Shown: piece by piece, positions 16,196 to 25,804 of the stretch | How the letters are laid out: each line of letters begins with the position of its first letter | Position numbering within the stretch: position 1 is the stretch's first letter | Assembly (NCBI RefSeq): GCF_017565425.1 | Contig: NZ_JAGEMK010000003.1 | Location: 248,001-312,000 of the forward strand | Direction of reading: 5' to 3' | Source of the DNA: Actinotalea soli | GTDB taxonomy: Bacteria; Actinomycetota; Actinomycetes; Actinomycetales; Cellulomonadaceae | DNA: 64,000 bases | Made by a program: the position numbers and the translations under genes | Notes under the pieces: model-generated | The model's database searches: none | The model's input: only the letters and a program-made list of their open reading frames with translations | What the model was told of the DNA's origin: nothing

Positions 16196-18543
16196 AGTTC
16201 ACCGACGGGTTCTGGCACACGCGTCCCGGCGTCGACGCCCAGTACGCGACGCAGGCCTACGACATCGACGCCCGCCACGACCGAGACGGCGACCAGCTCG
16301 TGGTCCACGCCCCCACCCGCGTGATCCAGCGCCGGGGCGACACCCTCAACCGGGCCTTGCTCACCGTGACCCTCTCGAGCCCGCTCGACGGCGTGGTCCG
16401 GGTGCGGATCGAGCACCACCGCGGCACCAGGCACGACGACGGGTTCGACCTGGTGGGCGCCGAGGCCGGGCACGGCACGGCCCAGGCCGACGCCCAGGGC
16501 GGGGTGCTGCGCACGGGCCCCCTCACGGCGCGGATCAGCGCGGGTGCACCGTGGAACCTCACCTTCGAGGACGCCGAGCGCGTGCTGACCCGCTCGGGGC
16601 ACAAGTCCGTGGGCTACATGACCCTGGACCCGGACGCCCCGGTGCCGAGCGAGCCCGCGGGCATCGCGGGCGTCACCAGCACCGGCCTGGCGGCAGCACG
16701 CACCTACGTGCACAACCAGCTGTCCCTGGGTGTCGGCGAGCTGGTCTACGGGCTGGGCGAGCGGTTCGGTCCCTTCGTCAAGAACGGGCAGACGGTCGAC
16801 GTCTGGAACGCCGACGGGGGCACCTCCTCCGAGCTCGCCTACAAGAACGTGCCGTTCTACCTGACCAACCGCGGGTACGGGGTCCTGGTCAACCACCCGG
16901 AGCACGTCTCCTTCGAGGTCGGCAGCGAGGTGGTCGAGCAGGTCCAGTTCTCGGTGCCCGGCGAGGCCCTCGAGTACCTGGTGATCTACGGCCCCACCCC
17001 CGAGCAGGTCCTCGAGCGCTACACGCGCCTGGTGGGCCGGCCGGCACGGGTGCCCGCGTGGTCCTACGGGCTCTGGCTCTCGACGAGCTTCACCACCGAC
17101 TACGACGAGGCCACGGTCAACCAGTTCATCGACGGCATGGTCGAGCGGGACCTGCCGTTCAGCGTCTTCCACTTCGACTGCTTCTGGATGCGTGAGTTCG
17201 ACTGGACGAGCTTCGTGTGGGACCCCCGCACCTTCCCCGACCCCGAGGGGATGCTCGACCGGCTGCACGCGCGGGGCCTGCGGACGAGCGCGTGGATCAA
17301 CCCGTACATCGCGCAGCGCTCCGCCGTCTTCGACGAGGCGGCGGAGGCCGGTTACCTGGTCCGGCGGGCCGACGGCAGCATCTGGCAGTGGGACCTGTGG
17401 CAGGCCGGGATGGGGCTGGTCGACTTCACCAACCCGGAGGCGCGCACGTGGTTCCAGGGCAAGATCCGCAACCTGCTCGACCAGGGCGTCGACGCGATCA
17501 AGACCGACTTCGGCGAGCGGGTGCCGGTGGACGTCCTCTGGCACGACGGCTCCGACCCGTACCGGATGCACAACTGGTACGCCCAGCTGTACAACCAGGC
17601 GGTCTTCGAGGTGCTCGAGGAGGTGCGTGGCGAGGGTGAGGCCGTGCTGTTCGCCCGGTCGGCCACCACCGGGGGCCAGCGCATGCCCGTGCACTGGGGC
17701 GGAGACAGCTCCTCGACCTTCGAGTCGATGGCCGAGTCCTTGCGCGGCGGGCTCTCGATGTCGATGAGCGGCTTCGGGTTCTGGAGCCACGACATCGGCG
17801 GCTTCGAGGGCGACCCGGACCCGACCGTCTTCACGCGCTGGGTGGCCTTCGGGCTGCTCTCCTCCCACTCGCGGCTGCACGGCTCGCAGAGCTACCGGGT
17901 GCCGTGGCTCTTCGACCGCGGGGACGAGGCCCCCGGCACCAGCGCCGTGGAGGTCACCCGTCGGTTCGCCCACCTCAAGATGGAGCTCATGCCGTACCTC
18001 TACCAGGCCGGGCTCACGGCCCATGAGGTGGGTCTGCCGGTGATGCGACCCATGCAGCTGGCCTTCCCGGACGACCCCGCCGTCGCCCACCTGGACCGCC
18101 AGTACATGCTCGGCCCAGACCTTCTGGTCGCCCCGGTCCTCTCGATGACCGGTGAGGTCGAGTACTACCTGCCCGCCGGCCGCTGGACCAACCTCCTGAC
18201 CGGGGAGGCGACGGACGGCGGTACCTGGCGGCGTGAGAACCACGAGCTCGACTCGCTCCCGCTGTGGGTCCGCGAGGGTGCCGTGCTGGTCACCTCCCCC
18301 GGGGCCGACCGCCCCGACCGGGACCACGCCGACGGCGCGCTGGTCACCGTCTACCCCGGGACCACCGACGCTGAGGCGGCCGTCACCGACCCCCTGACCG
18401 GGGCCGTCACGCGGTTCACCGTGCTCCGCACGCAGGAGGGGGTGACGGTGACGGCCGAGCCGACGGCCGCACGCTTCACCGCCCGCGTCGCGGGTCGACC
18501 GCCGGTCGAGGCCGAGGGGGGTACCGCCGTCCTGCGCAGCTGA
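16192..18543 (+). CDS. yicI: GH31 alpha-xylosidase (YicI-type)
   Basis: A 783-residue cytoplasmic glycoside hydrolase. The catalytic pair is Asp439 (nucleophile in KTDFGERVP) and Asp505 (acid/base in WGGDSSSTFESMAESLRGG). Their spacing of 66 residues is the same as in E. coli YicI. The FGERVP and FESMAESLRGG stretches separate alpha-xylosidases from alpha-glucosidases of the same family. The N-terminal beta-domain, the (beta/alpha)8 barrel and two C-terminal beta-domains fit the length. No signal peptide is present, so it works on imported oligosaccharides, releasing xylose from alpha-xylosylated ends such as isoprimeverose. It is the last gene of the LacI-controlled operon. The name follows the E. 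coli homologue. Confidence 0.88.
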   Translation: MKFTDGFWHTRPGVDAQYATQAYDIDARHDRDGDQLVVHAPTRVIQRRGDTLNRALLTVTLSSPLDGVVRVRIEHHRGTRHDDGFDLVGAEAGHGTAQADAQGGVLRTGPLTARISAGAPWNLTFEDAERVLTRSGHKSVGYMTLDPDAPVPSEPAGIAGVTSTGLAAARTYVHNQLSLGVGELVYGLGERFGPFVKNGQTVDVWNADGGTSSELAYKNVPFYLTNRGYGVLVNHPEHVSFEVGSEVVEQVQFSVPGEALEYLVIYGPTPEQVLERYTRLVGRPARVPAWSYGLWLSTSFTTDYDEATVNQFIDGMVERDLPFSVFHFDCFWMREFDWTSFVWDPRTFPDPEGMLDRLHARGLRTSAWINPYIAQRSAVFDEAAEAGYLVRRADGSIWQWDLWQAGMGLVDFTNPEARTWFQGKIRNLLDQGVDAIKTDFGERVPVDVLWHDGSDPYRMHNWYAQLYNQAVFEVLEEVRGEGEAVLFARSATTGGQRMPVHWGGDSSSTFESMAESLRGGLSMSMSGFGFWSHDIGGFEGDPDPTVFTRWVAFGLLSSHSRLHGSQSYRVPWLFDRGDEAPGTSAVEVTRRFAHLKMELMPYLYQAGLTAHEVGLPVMRPMQLAFPDDPAVAHLDRQYMLGPDLLVAPVLSMTGEVEYYLPAGRWTNLLTGEATDGGTWRRENHELDSLPLWVREGAVLVTSPGADRPDRDHADGALVTVYPGTTDAEAAVTDPLTGAVTRFTVLRTQEGVTVTAEPTAARFTARVAGRPPVEAEGGTAVLRS

Positions 18544-18555
18544 CTCCCGAGGCGG

Positions 18556-19914
18556 TCACCCGGGGGCGACGGCGGCCCGCACGTTCCGTGCGTGCTCGCC
18601 GAACCCCCGGGTGTCCTGCTCGTGGTGGCCCGCAGCGGCGAACGCGTCCTCGAGCAGCCCGAGCTGGCGTACGAGGTCGACCCGCAGCTCCGGGTCGCGC
18701 GACCGGACGCCCACCCTCTCGACGAGCTCGAGGGTGTGGTGCATGACCGACGGCGCACCGGCGGCGTACCAGCGCATGCTGTCGAGCACCCCGCGCACCA
18801 GGCCCGTCGTGCCGGGAGCAGGGGCGTGCACACGGAGGGTGCCGTCCTGGTCGAACCGCTGGGCGGAGGGCTGCTGACGAGCAGCGAGCATCGCCAGCCC
18901 TGCCGAGAGGTCGTCCAGGGCGTTGATCGCCGTGTACGGGTCGTTGGTGCCCGGGGAGAGGGCCCGCACCGCCATCTCGGTGAGCTGCTGGACGGCGAAC
19001 TCGACGTCCTGGTGAGGGGTGCGCTCGTCGGTCACCACGATCGTGGCCTGCGCGGCGCGGACGAGCCGCTCGTCCACTGCGCCGACGGGGTGGAGCCTGG
19101 CGATCGTCGTGTCGGGCAGCACGTACCGCCCCGGCCGCACCTCGAGCCGCACGACGAGGTCATGACGTACCGCGAGGCGGAGCAGCTTCTCCTCGGCGAC
19201 GGACTGCACGTAGCCCGGTCGGCCGGCTGGCACGGGTGTCCCCCCGGTCGGGACCGGAAGGGCCTGCGCCGTCGCGTCCCGCGCCGGCGTCAGGGTGGCG
19301 TCGTCGCGGTCGTGGCCCACCTCGGAGGGGTAGAGCCGCTCGACCGTGTCGCACAGCTCCTCACGGACCCCGCGCGCCAGGGTCGCGACCTGCACCGAGT
19401 CGCTGATGTGGTGGATGAAGTAGACGAGGACCGCGACGTTGGCGACCGCGAGCAGCACCGCGGCGTTGACGGCGAGGTGCGGGACGAAGACGTCGGCCTC
19501 CTGCTCACCGGTGTCGCCCAGCACCCGGATCGACCGCAGCACGAGGAGGCTGTAGAGGAAGGTCGCGACGAACACGCCGAGCACCGTCTGGTTCCCGCGA
19601 TCGGCCATGAAGTTGCGGACCAGACGCGGCCCGTAGCTCGAGGAGGTCAGGGCCAGGACCGCCATCGTGATCGAGAAGGTCGTGCCTGCCACGGCGAGGC
19701 TCGACGTCGCGATCGCGCCGAGCAGATCGCGGCTGCCACTCTCCCCCACGCTGTACAGCAGGTCGCCGAGCGGCCCCCGGACGCGCGCGTCCCCACGGCG
19801 CTCGTCGAGGGTGGTCAACCCCTCGGCCAGTCCTGCGGCGAGGACGCACAGCAGCGCGGGGATGAACCAGAACCGCTCGCTGACACGCCGGAGGCCGCTC
19901 ACAGGCCTGACCAT
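18556..19914 (-). CDS. DUF2254 membrane protein
   Basis: A 452-residue predicted inner-membrane protein. Four hydrophobic segments occupy roughly the first 170 residues, including FWFIPALLCVLAAGLAEGL and LHYFIHHISDS-like VLVYFIHHISDSVQVATLA. A long cytoplasmic C-terminal part carries the family hallmark RALSPGTNDPYTAINALDDL. The function of DUF2254 proteins is not established. The ATG at 19914 was chosen, and an upstream GTG at 19971 would put a poly-proline run encoded by a homopolymer into the protein. No Shine-Dalgarno sequence can be judged, because an abnormal G27C12 tract begins nine bases before the start and the true upstream sequence may be missing. Confidence 0.82.
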   Translation of the reverse strand: MVRPVSGLRRVSERFWFIPALLCVLAAGLAEGLTTLDERRGDARVRGPLGDLLYSVGESGSRDLLGAIATSSLAVAGTTFSITMAVLALTSSSYGPRLVRNFMADRGNQTVLGVFVATFLYSLLVLRSIRVLGDTGEQEADVFVPHLAVNAAVLLAVANVAVLVYFIHHISDSVQVATLARGVREELCDTVERLYPSEVGHDRDDATLTPARDATAQALPVPTGGTPVPAGRPGYVQSVAEEKLLRLAVRHDLVVRLEVRPGRYVLPDTTIARLHPVGAVDERLVRAAQATIVVTDERTPHQDVEFAVQQLTEMAVRALSPGTNDPYTAINALDDLSAGLAMLAARQQPSAQRFDQDGTLRVHAPAPGTTGLVRGVLDSMRWYAAGAPSVMHHTLELVERVGVRSRDPELRVDLVRQLGLLEDAFAAAGHHEQDTRGFGEHARNVRAAVAPG

Positions 19915-19922
19915 GCCAGGGC

Positions 19923-19961
<39 letters not shown>

Positions 19962-19971
19962 GCCGCAGCAC

Positions 19972-21534
<1,563 letters not shown>

Positions 21535-21698
21535 TCACGATCCCGGTGCTCGGAACCAGGACGCCCGGACGACGTCCCTGATCGCACGATAGCAGCGCGA
21601 CCAGACCCCACCCTCTCGGTGGCGCGTCGAGGGCGTGGGGGCGCCCGCGGGACGATCGGCCCACGCACCCGGGCGCCCCGTCGGGTGAGGATGGCCTG

Positions 21699-22280
21699 AT
21701 GATGCGCCGCCCCGTCCTCGCCGCCGCAGCCCTGGCCCTCGTCCTGGCCGGCTGCTCCTCGGCCGCCCCCGAGACCACGCCGGCCCCGGAGACGGACGCC
21801 GCGGGCCAGGCCCTCCTCGAACGGCACGGCCTGGAGGGCATGGACACCCGCGAGGTGATCGACCACCTGGACCGCCTCGGCGGCGAGGACCGCCCGAGCA
21901 CGCTGATGGCCTCGGTCCGTGCCGACGAGCTCCTCCTCACCGAGGGCGAGGAGGAGCTCAGCCTCGAGATGCCCGCCGAGGAGCTGTACGTGGCGGTGGC
22001 CCCCTACGTCGACCAGACCCACGACTGCGCCTTCCACAGCCTGACCACGTGCCAGGGCGAGCTGGCCGAGCGGGAGGTCGAGGTGACCATCCTCGACGAC
22101 TCCGGCGCGGTGCTGGTCGAGGAGACCACCACCACCTACGCGAACGGGTTCGTCGGGTACTGGCTGCCGCGCGACGTCGAGGGGACGATCGAGATGACCG
22201 TCGACGGGCAGCGCGGCGAGGTCCCCTTCACCACCGCCGACGACGGGCTGACCTGCCTCACCACGCTCCAGATGACCTGA
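21699..22280 (+). CDS. cueP: CueP-family copper-binding lipoprotein
   Basis: A 193-residue lipoprotein (lipobox LAGC, Cys19) of the CueP family. The family core is intact: ERHGLEGMDTREVIDHLDRL, then RPSTLMASVRADELLL, APYVDQTHDCAFHSLTTCQGEL and the final TCLTTLQMT. The cysteines in HDCAFHSLTTCQ and TCLTT are the known metal-binding residues. In Salmonella CueP is a periplasmic copper protein that helps metallate superoxide dismutase. Here it would sit on the outer side of the membrane. No copper pump or CueR/CsoR regulator is adjacent. It converges with the ABC exporter operon with 27 bases between, and no hairpin is obvious there. Confidence 0.9.
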   Translation: MMRRPVLAAAALALVLAGCSSAAPETTPAPETDAAGQALLERHGLEGMDTREVIDHLDRLGGEDRPSTLMASVRADELLLTEGEEELSLEMPAEELYVAVAPYVDQTHDCAFHSLTTCQGELAEREVEVTILDDSGAVLVEETTTTYANGFVGYWLPRDVEGTIEMTVDGQRGEVPFTTADDGLTCLTTLQMT

Positions 22281-22307
22281 GGCTCCCGGCCCACCGCGCC
22301 CCGGGGC

Positions 22308-23042
22308 TCAGGCGCGTCGCCGCAGCGCCATGGCGGCGGCCCCTGTCGCGACCAGGCACCACACCACGAGCACCAGCAGGGACCGCCCCGAGATCGTGAA
22401 GGCGTCCTGGGCGAGCCCGGCCCGGACCAGCTGGGCCATCGGCTCGATCGGTGCCCACTCGTGCACCTGCTGCAGCCAGGTGGGCATCCGCTCGGCCGGG
22501 TAGCTGACCGGGGAGAAGAGCAGGACGACGAACACGAGCATCTGCGTGACGAGGCTGGCCAGCGGCGGGGGCAGCACCGAGGCCAGGGCGTACCCGACCG
22601 CGGCCGCGGTCATCGACACCAGCAGGGTCGCCGGCACCAGCCACGGCGCGATCGAGAGCTCGATGTCGAAGCGGGCGGCCCCGACCAGCACACCGAGCAC
22701 CATCCCCGGCAGCGCCAGCACGGTCCACACCAGGAGGTCCGAGGCGAGGAACAGGCCGCGCGGGACGGGCAGGGTGCGCATCCAGTCCAGGCTGCCCTCG
22801 GTCTTGGACTGGGCCAGGAGCTGGGGGGTCATGACCAGACCCACGGTGATGAGCGTGATCGTCGGGGCGCCGGTCGCGAGGTAGAGCGCCACCTCGGGCG
22901 GCGGGTCACCGACCAGGAGGCCGTAGCCCACCACCGTGGCGACGGCGATGAACACCTGCACGACGACGAGCAGGGGCAGGAAGGTGGACTGGCGCCGGAA
23001 CTGCCACTGGGCCAGGAGCAGGGTCTGCCGGACGGCGGTCAT
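22308..23042 (-). CDS. ABC-2-type exporter permease
   Basis: A 244-residue integral membrane protein with six predicted helices, typical of ABC-2 transporters. The conserved central region (TPQLLAQSKTEGSLDWMRTLPVPRGLF) is followed by a reentrant-like PVSYPAERMPTWLQ loop. The GTG/ATG choice is clear: ATG at 23042 overlaps the stop of the ATPase gene by four bases, so both are made together. It forms the membrane half of an exporter controlled by the divergent TetR regulator. The substrate is unknown. Drugs, bacteriocins or lipids are all possible for this class. Confidence 0.87.
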   Translation of the reverse strand: MTAVRQTLLLAQWQFRRQSTFLPLLVVVQVFIAVATVVGYGLLVGDPPPEVALYLATGAPTITLITVGLVMTPQLLAQSKTEGSLDWMRTLPVPRGLFLASDLLVWTVLALPGMVLGVLVGAARFDIELSIAPWLVPATLLVSMTAAAVGYALASVLPPPLASLVTQMLVFVVLLFSPVSYPAERMPTWLQQVHEWAPIEPMAQLVRAGLAQDAFTISGRSLLVLVVWCLVATGAAAMALRRRA

Positions 23043-24001
23043 GCGGCCACCTCCTCGGCCGGTGCGTCGCGTCGCTCGTCCTCGACGAGCTCGACGTACA
23101 CGTCCTCGAGCGAGGCCGGGACCAACGAGTAGCGCTCGATCGCGCCCTGGTGGACCTGCCGCTGGGCCCAGCGCACGACCTCGGCGGCGTCCTCCGCCGG
23201 GACGCTCCCCGACTCGCGCAACCTGCTGCTGCCCCGGGCGACGACGCCGTCGGGCCAGGTCACCGTCGCCCCAGGCAGCAGGTCGAGCTCGACCGTGAGG
23301 GTCCCCTGCCGGGAGGCCGTCAGCCCCGCGGGGGTGCCCGCGGCCAGGACCACGCCGTGGTCGAGGACGGCGAGACGGTCGACCACGCGCTCGGCCTCCC
23401 GCACGTTGTGGGTGACCAGCAGCACCCCGGCGCCCTCGTCGGCCAGTCGTCGGATCTGCTGCCACAGCAGACGACGGCGGACGGGGTCGACGTCGTTGGT
23501 GGGCTCGTCGAGGACGACGAGGCGGCCGGGCTGGACCACCGTCATCGCGAAGGCCGTCAGGCGCGCGATCCCGCCCGAGACCTTCTCCGCCCGCGTGTCC
23601 GCCCAGGGACCGAGGTCGAGGGCCTCGATGAGCTCGCCCGCCCTGGTCCGCACGGCCGAGCGCTCACCGCCGCGGAGACGTCCGACCAGCTCGATGGCCA
23701 GGCGCGGGGTGAGCCCGGTGATCGGCACGTTGGCCTGGGCCTGGATCGAGGCCCTGGCCCGGGCCTGCCCCGGACGGGCCACGGCGTCGATCCCGTCCAG
23801 GACGATCGTGCCCTCGTCAGGCAGGACCAGCCCGACGACCTGGTTGACGAGGGTCGTCTTGCCGGCCCCGTTGTGCCCCAGGAGGCCGACCACCTGACCG
23901 GCCCGCACGTCGAGGTCGATCCCGTCGTTCGCCTGCACGCCCCGGCGGCCGCGGTAGCGCTTGCGCAACCCCCGGACCGTGAGCACCTCGTCCTGACCCA
24001 T
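23039..24001 (-). CDS. ABC exporter ATP-binding protein
   Basis: A 320-residue ATPase of the ABC-2 exporter type (CcmA/DrrA-like). Walker A is LLGHNGAGKTT near residue 41, the signature loop is EKVSGGIARLTA (a variant of LSGGQ), Walker B is RLVVLDEPTNDVDP, and the switch His is in LLVTHN. The C-terminal 80 residues form the usual extension. The start at 24001 was chosen because GGAGGAGGGG lies six to ten bases upstream. An upstream ATG at 24022 would overlap the TetR operator. It is cotranscribed with its permease and repressed through the palindromes at 24020-24102. Confidence 0.9.
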   Translation of the reverse strand: MGQDEVLTVRGLRKRYRGRRGVQANDGIDLDVRAGQVVGLLGHNGAGKTTLVNQVVGLVLPDEGTIVLDGIDAVARPGQARARASIQAQANVPITGLTPRLAIELVGRLRGGERSAVRTRAGELIEALDLGPWADTRAEKVSGGIARLTAFAMTVVQPGRLVVLDEPTNDVDPVRRRLLWQQIRRLADEGAGVLLVTHNVREAERVVDRLAVLDHGVVLAAGTPAGLTASRQGTLTVELDLLPGATVTWPDGVVARGSSRLRESGSVPAEDAAEVVRWAQRQVHQGAIERYSLVPASLEDVYVELVEDERRDAPAEEVAA

Positions 24002-24019
24002 CGTCCCCTCCTCCACTGT

Positions 24020-24102
24020 CATACCGTTCGGTATGTTCACGAAGGTAGCAGAGACCGTCCGGCAGATACCAGGCCGTTCAGAGGTGAGATACCAACCGGT
24101 AC
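24020..24102. promoter_or_regulatory. Paired TetR operators in the divergent promoter
   Basis: The site CATACCG-TT-CGGTATG at 24020-24035 (perfect 7-bp arms) overlaps the 5' region of the ABC operon. A second, imperfect copy ATACC-AA-CCGGTAC is at 24089-24102, 22 bases before the tetR start. A half-match ATACCAGGCCGTTC lies between them at 24066-24079. Spacing suggests that both promoters are repressed together. Confidence 0.8.
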
Positions 24103-24124
24103 AGCACCGGGTTAGGGTGGGGGC

Positions 24125-24955
24125 ATGGCACGCGAGCGCGAGGACGAGGACACCCCCCACGAGGACTCGATCGGGGCCGCGACCCGCGCCCTGGCGGAGG
24201 CGACCGCAGCTCTCACCCGCCTGATCGGCAAGCAGGTCTCGAGCGCCGTCCCCGAGGTCAGCGAGACCGTCGCCGCCAGCCTGCGCGAGGCCTCGCGCGG
24301 CCTGGCCGACGCCTCCGAGAAGGTCGAGCGCAGCGCCGGCGGCCGTCGGACGCAGGGGCGACGTCAGGACAAGGTCGACCGCACCCGCGCCGAGCTGCTC
24401 GCCGCCGCCGCGAGGGTCTTCGCCGCCCACGGGTACGAGGGGGCCTCCGTCGGAGACATCGCCGCCGAGGCCGGGTTCACCAAGGGCGCCCTGTACGCAC
24501 ACTTTGGGTCCAAGAGCGAGGTGTTCCTGGCCCTCGCCCGCGAGTCGCTCCTGGTCGGGCACGAGGCGAAGGACGAGGACCACGAGATCCCCGGCGTCAC
24601 GGCCGAGGGGATCGACCAGGACGCGGTCGCAGGGTGGCTGCGGGACGCCCAGCAGAACCCCCACCTGCTGCTCATGCTCGAGTTCGTCGGCTACGGCATC
24701 CGCCACCCCGAGGCCCGGGCCGAGCTCGGCGCCGTGCAGGAGCAGGGCCTGCAGCACTTCGCCGAGCAGGTCGCCGCGCTGCGAGCCGCTCGACGCGGGG
24801 TCACCGCCGACGAGCCGACCGTGGAGGACCGTGACACCGCCCTCGCCGTCGTCTCGGTCGCCAACATGGCCGCGCTGCTGGGACTGCTGACCGACTCGCC
24901 GCACACCTCCCCCGAGGCCGGCGCCCGGGCGATCGCGCGGATCCTCGAGAGCTGA
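24125..24955 (+). CDS. TetR-family regulator with an unusual N-terminal helical extension
   Basis: A 276-residue TetR regulator. The DNA-binding helix-turn-helix is at about residues 85-130 (ARVFAAHGYEGASVGDIAAEAGFTKGALYAHFGSKSEVFLALA), followed by a ligand-binding helical core. Most TetR proteins place the HTH within the first 50 residues. Here about 75 extra residues come first, with a heptad-like Ala/Leu/Val pattern (ATRALAEATAALTRLIG, then VSETVAASLREASRGLADASEKV) that suggests a coiled or amphipathic helix. The start at 24125 follows GGTGG, and no later start is obvious. It is divergent from the ABC exporter with paired operators between, so it represses the exporter and itself. Confidence 0.87.
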   Translation: MAREREDEDTPHEDSIGAATRALAEATAALTRLIGKQVSSAVPEVSETVAASLREASRGLADASEKVERSAGGRRTQGRRQDKVDRTRAELLAAAARVFAAHGYEGASVGDIAAEAGFTKGALYAHFGSKSEVFLALARESLLVGHEAKDEDHEIPGVTAEGIDQDAVAGWLRDAQQNPHLLLMLEFVGYGIRHPEARAELGAVQEQGLQHFAEQVAALRAARRGVTADEPTVEDRDTALAVVSVANMAALLGLLTDSPHTSPEAGARAIARILES

Positions 24956-24985
24956 CGACCACCCCGCTCGTGCGCCCGCGCCCTC

Positions 24986-25705
24986 TCAGGGCGTGATCCG
25001 GGAGCCCACCACCTCGGCCAGCACACCGGCATCACCCTCGACGACCACCCGCGGGTCGTCGACGGGGAGCCGCTTCCACAGGAGCAGGGCGAGGGCCTCG
25101 GCCGGACCACGTACCCGCACCTCCGGACCGGCGGGCCCGGGATCACCGAGCACCCACCGACCTGCGGCGCCGTCGGCCTCGAGCCGCACCGCGACCCGCA
25201 GCGGCAGCATGCGCCCGAGGCGCACCTGCCGGGGCTGCAGGACCGTGACCACCTCGTCCACGGCGTCGGCCCACACGGCGGTCGGGGCATCGGTCGCGAG
25301 ACCTCCCGCGGTCCGCACGTCCCACAGGTGCACCAGTGTCTCGAGGGCCTGGCGCCGGAACCAGAAGCTCGCGGGCCCCGGACCGTCCAGCGTCGACCCC
25401 ACGGCCTCAGGCCCGAGCCTGGTCAGGGTCTCGTGCAGCTCCCGGGCGTGCAGCGCGTAGAACGGAGCCAGCTCGAAGGGCCCCCTGCCCAGCGGGACCT
25501 CACGGGTCCGCGCCGCCTGGGCCGCCGCCCAGTGATGCACCCGGGCGAGATGCACCACGACGTGCCGGACCCGCCACCGGCCGCACCACGGCACGCGCGC
25601 CTCGGGGTCGACCTCCTCGATCGACCCGAGGAACGCGCTCTGCAGCCGGGCGAGCAGCGCGAGGTGGTCGAGCTGTGCCCTGGGGAGCGCGGTCATGGGG
25701 CCCAT
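24986..25705 (-). CDS. Maleylpyruvate isomerase-family mycothiol-dependent enzyme
   Basis: A protein of about 239 residues in the MDMPI/DinB-like superfamily. The N-terminal four-helix bundle has the family pattern (LDHLALLARLQSAFLGSIEEVDPEARVP, then WRVRHVVVHLARVHHWAA with the metal-binding histidines). The C-terminal MDMPI_C beta domain ends with a DDPRVVVEGDAGVLAEV stretch. Members use mycothiol as a cofactor or bind metals, and the substrate is unknown. Two starts are possible: ATG at 25705 (used here) and ATG at 25696. It converges with the TetR gene and is divergent from the siderophore operon. Confidence 0.82.
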   Translation of the reverse strand: MGPMTALPRAQLDHLALLARLQSAFLGSIEEVDPEARVPWCGRWRVRHVVVHLARVHHWAAAQAARTREVPLGRGPFELAPFYALHARELHETLTRLGPEAVGSTLDGPGPASFWFRRQALETLVHLWDVRTAGGLATDAPTAVWADAVDEVVTVLQPRQVRLGRMLPLRVAVRLEADGAAGRWVLGDPGPAGPEVRVRGPAEALALLLWKRLPVDDPRVVVEGDAGVLAEVVGSRITP

Positions 25706-25784
25706 CGTGGACCGCCTGCCCGCCCCGGACCAGCCCCTGTTCTCTGGAATCGATCCACAGTGTTCACGGCGCGAGGACCCGGCT

Positions 25785-25804
25785 AAGGTAAGGCAATGCT
25801 TACC
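25785..25804 (+). promoter_or_regulatory. DtxR/IdeR-type iron box overlapping a start codon
   Basis: TAAGGTAAGGCAATGCTTACC contains perfect 6-bp arms GGTAAG (25787-25792) and CTTACC (25799-25804), in the form of an IdeR/DtxR operator. The ATG of the siderophore-interacting protein (25796-25798) lies in its centre, and the same AAGGTAAGG acts as the ribosome-binding site. Confidence 0.75.

Noticed and set aside
15925-18327. An 800-codon open frame opposite the alpha-xylosidase gene
   Set aside because: It is the antisense of a gene with complete GH31 catalytic residues, and the translation has the low-complexity Val/Asp/Gly/Arg composition of a shadow frame.
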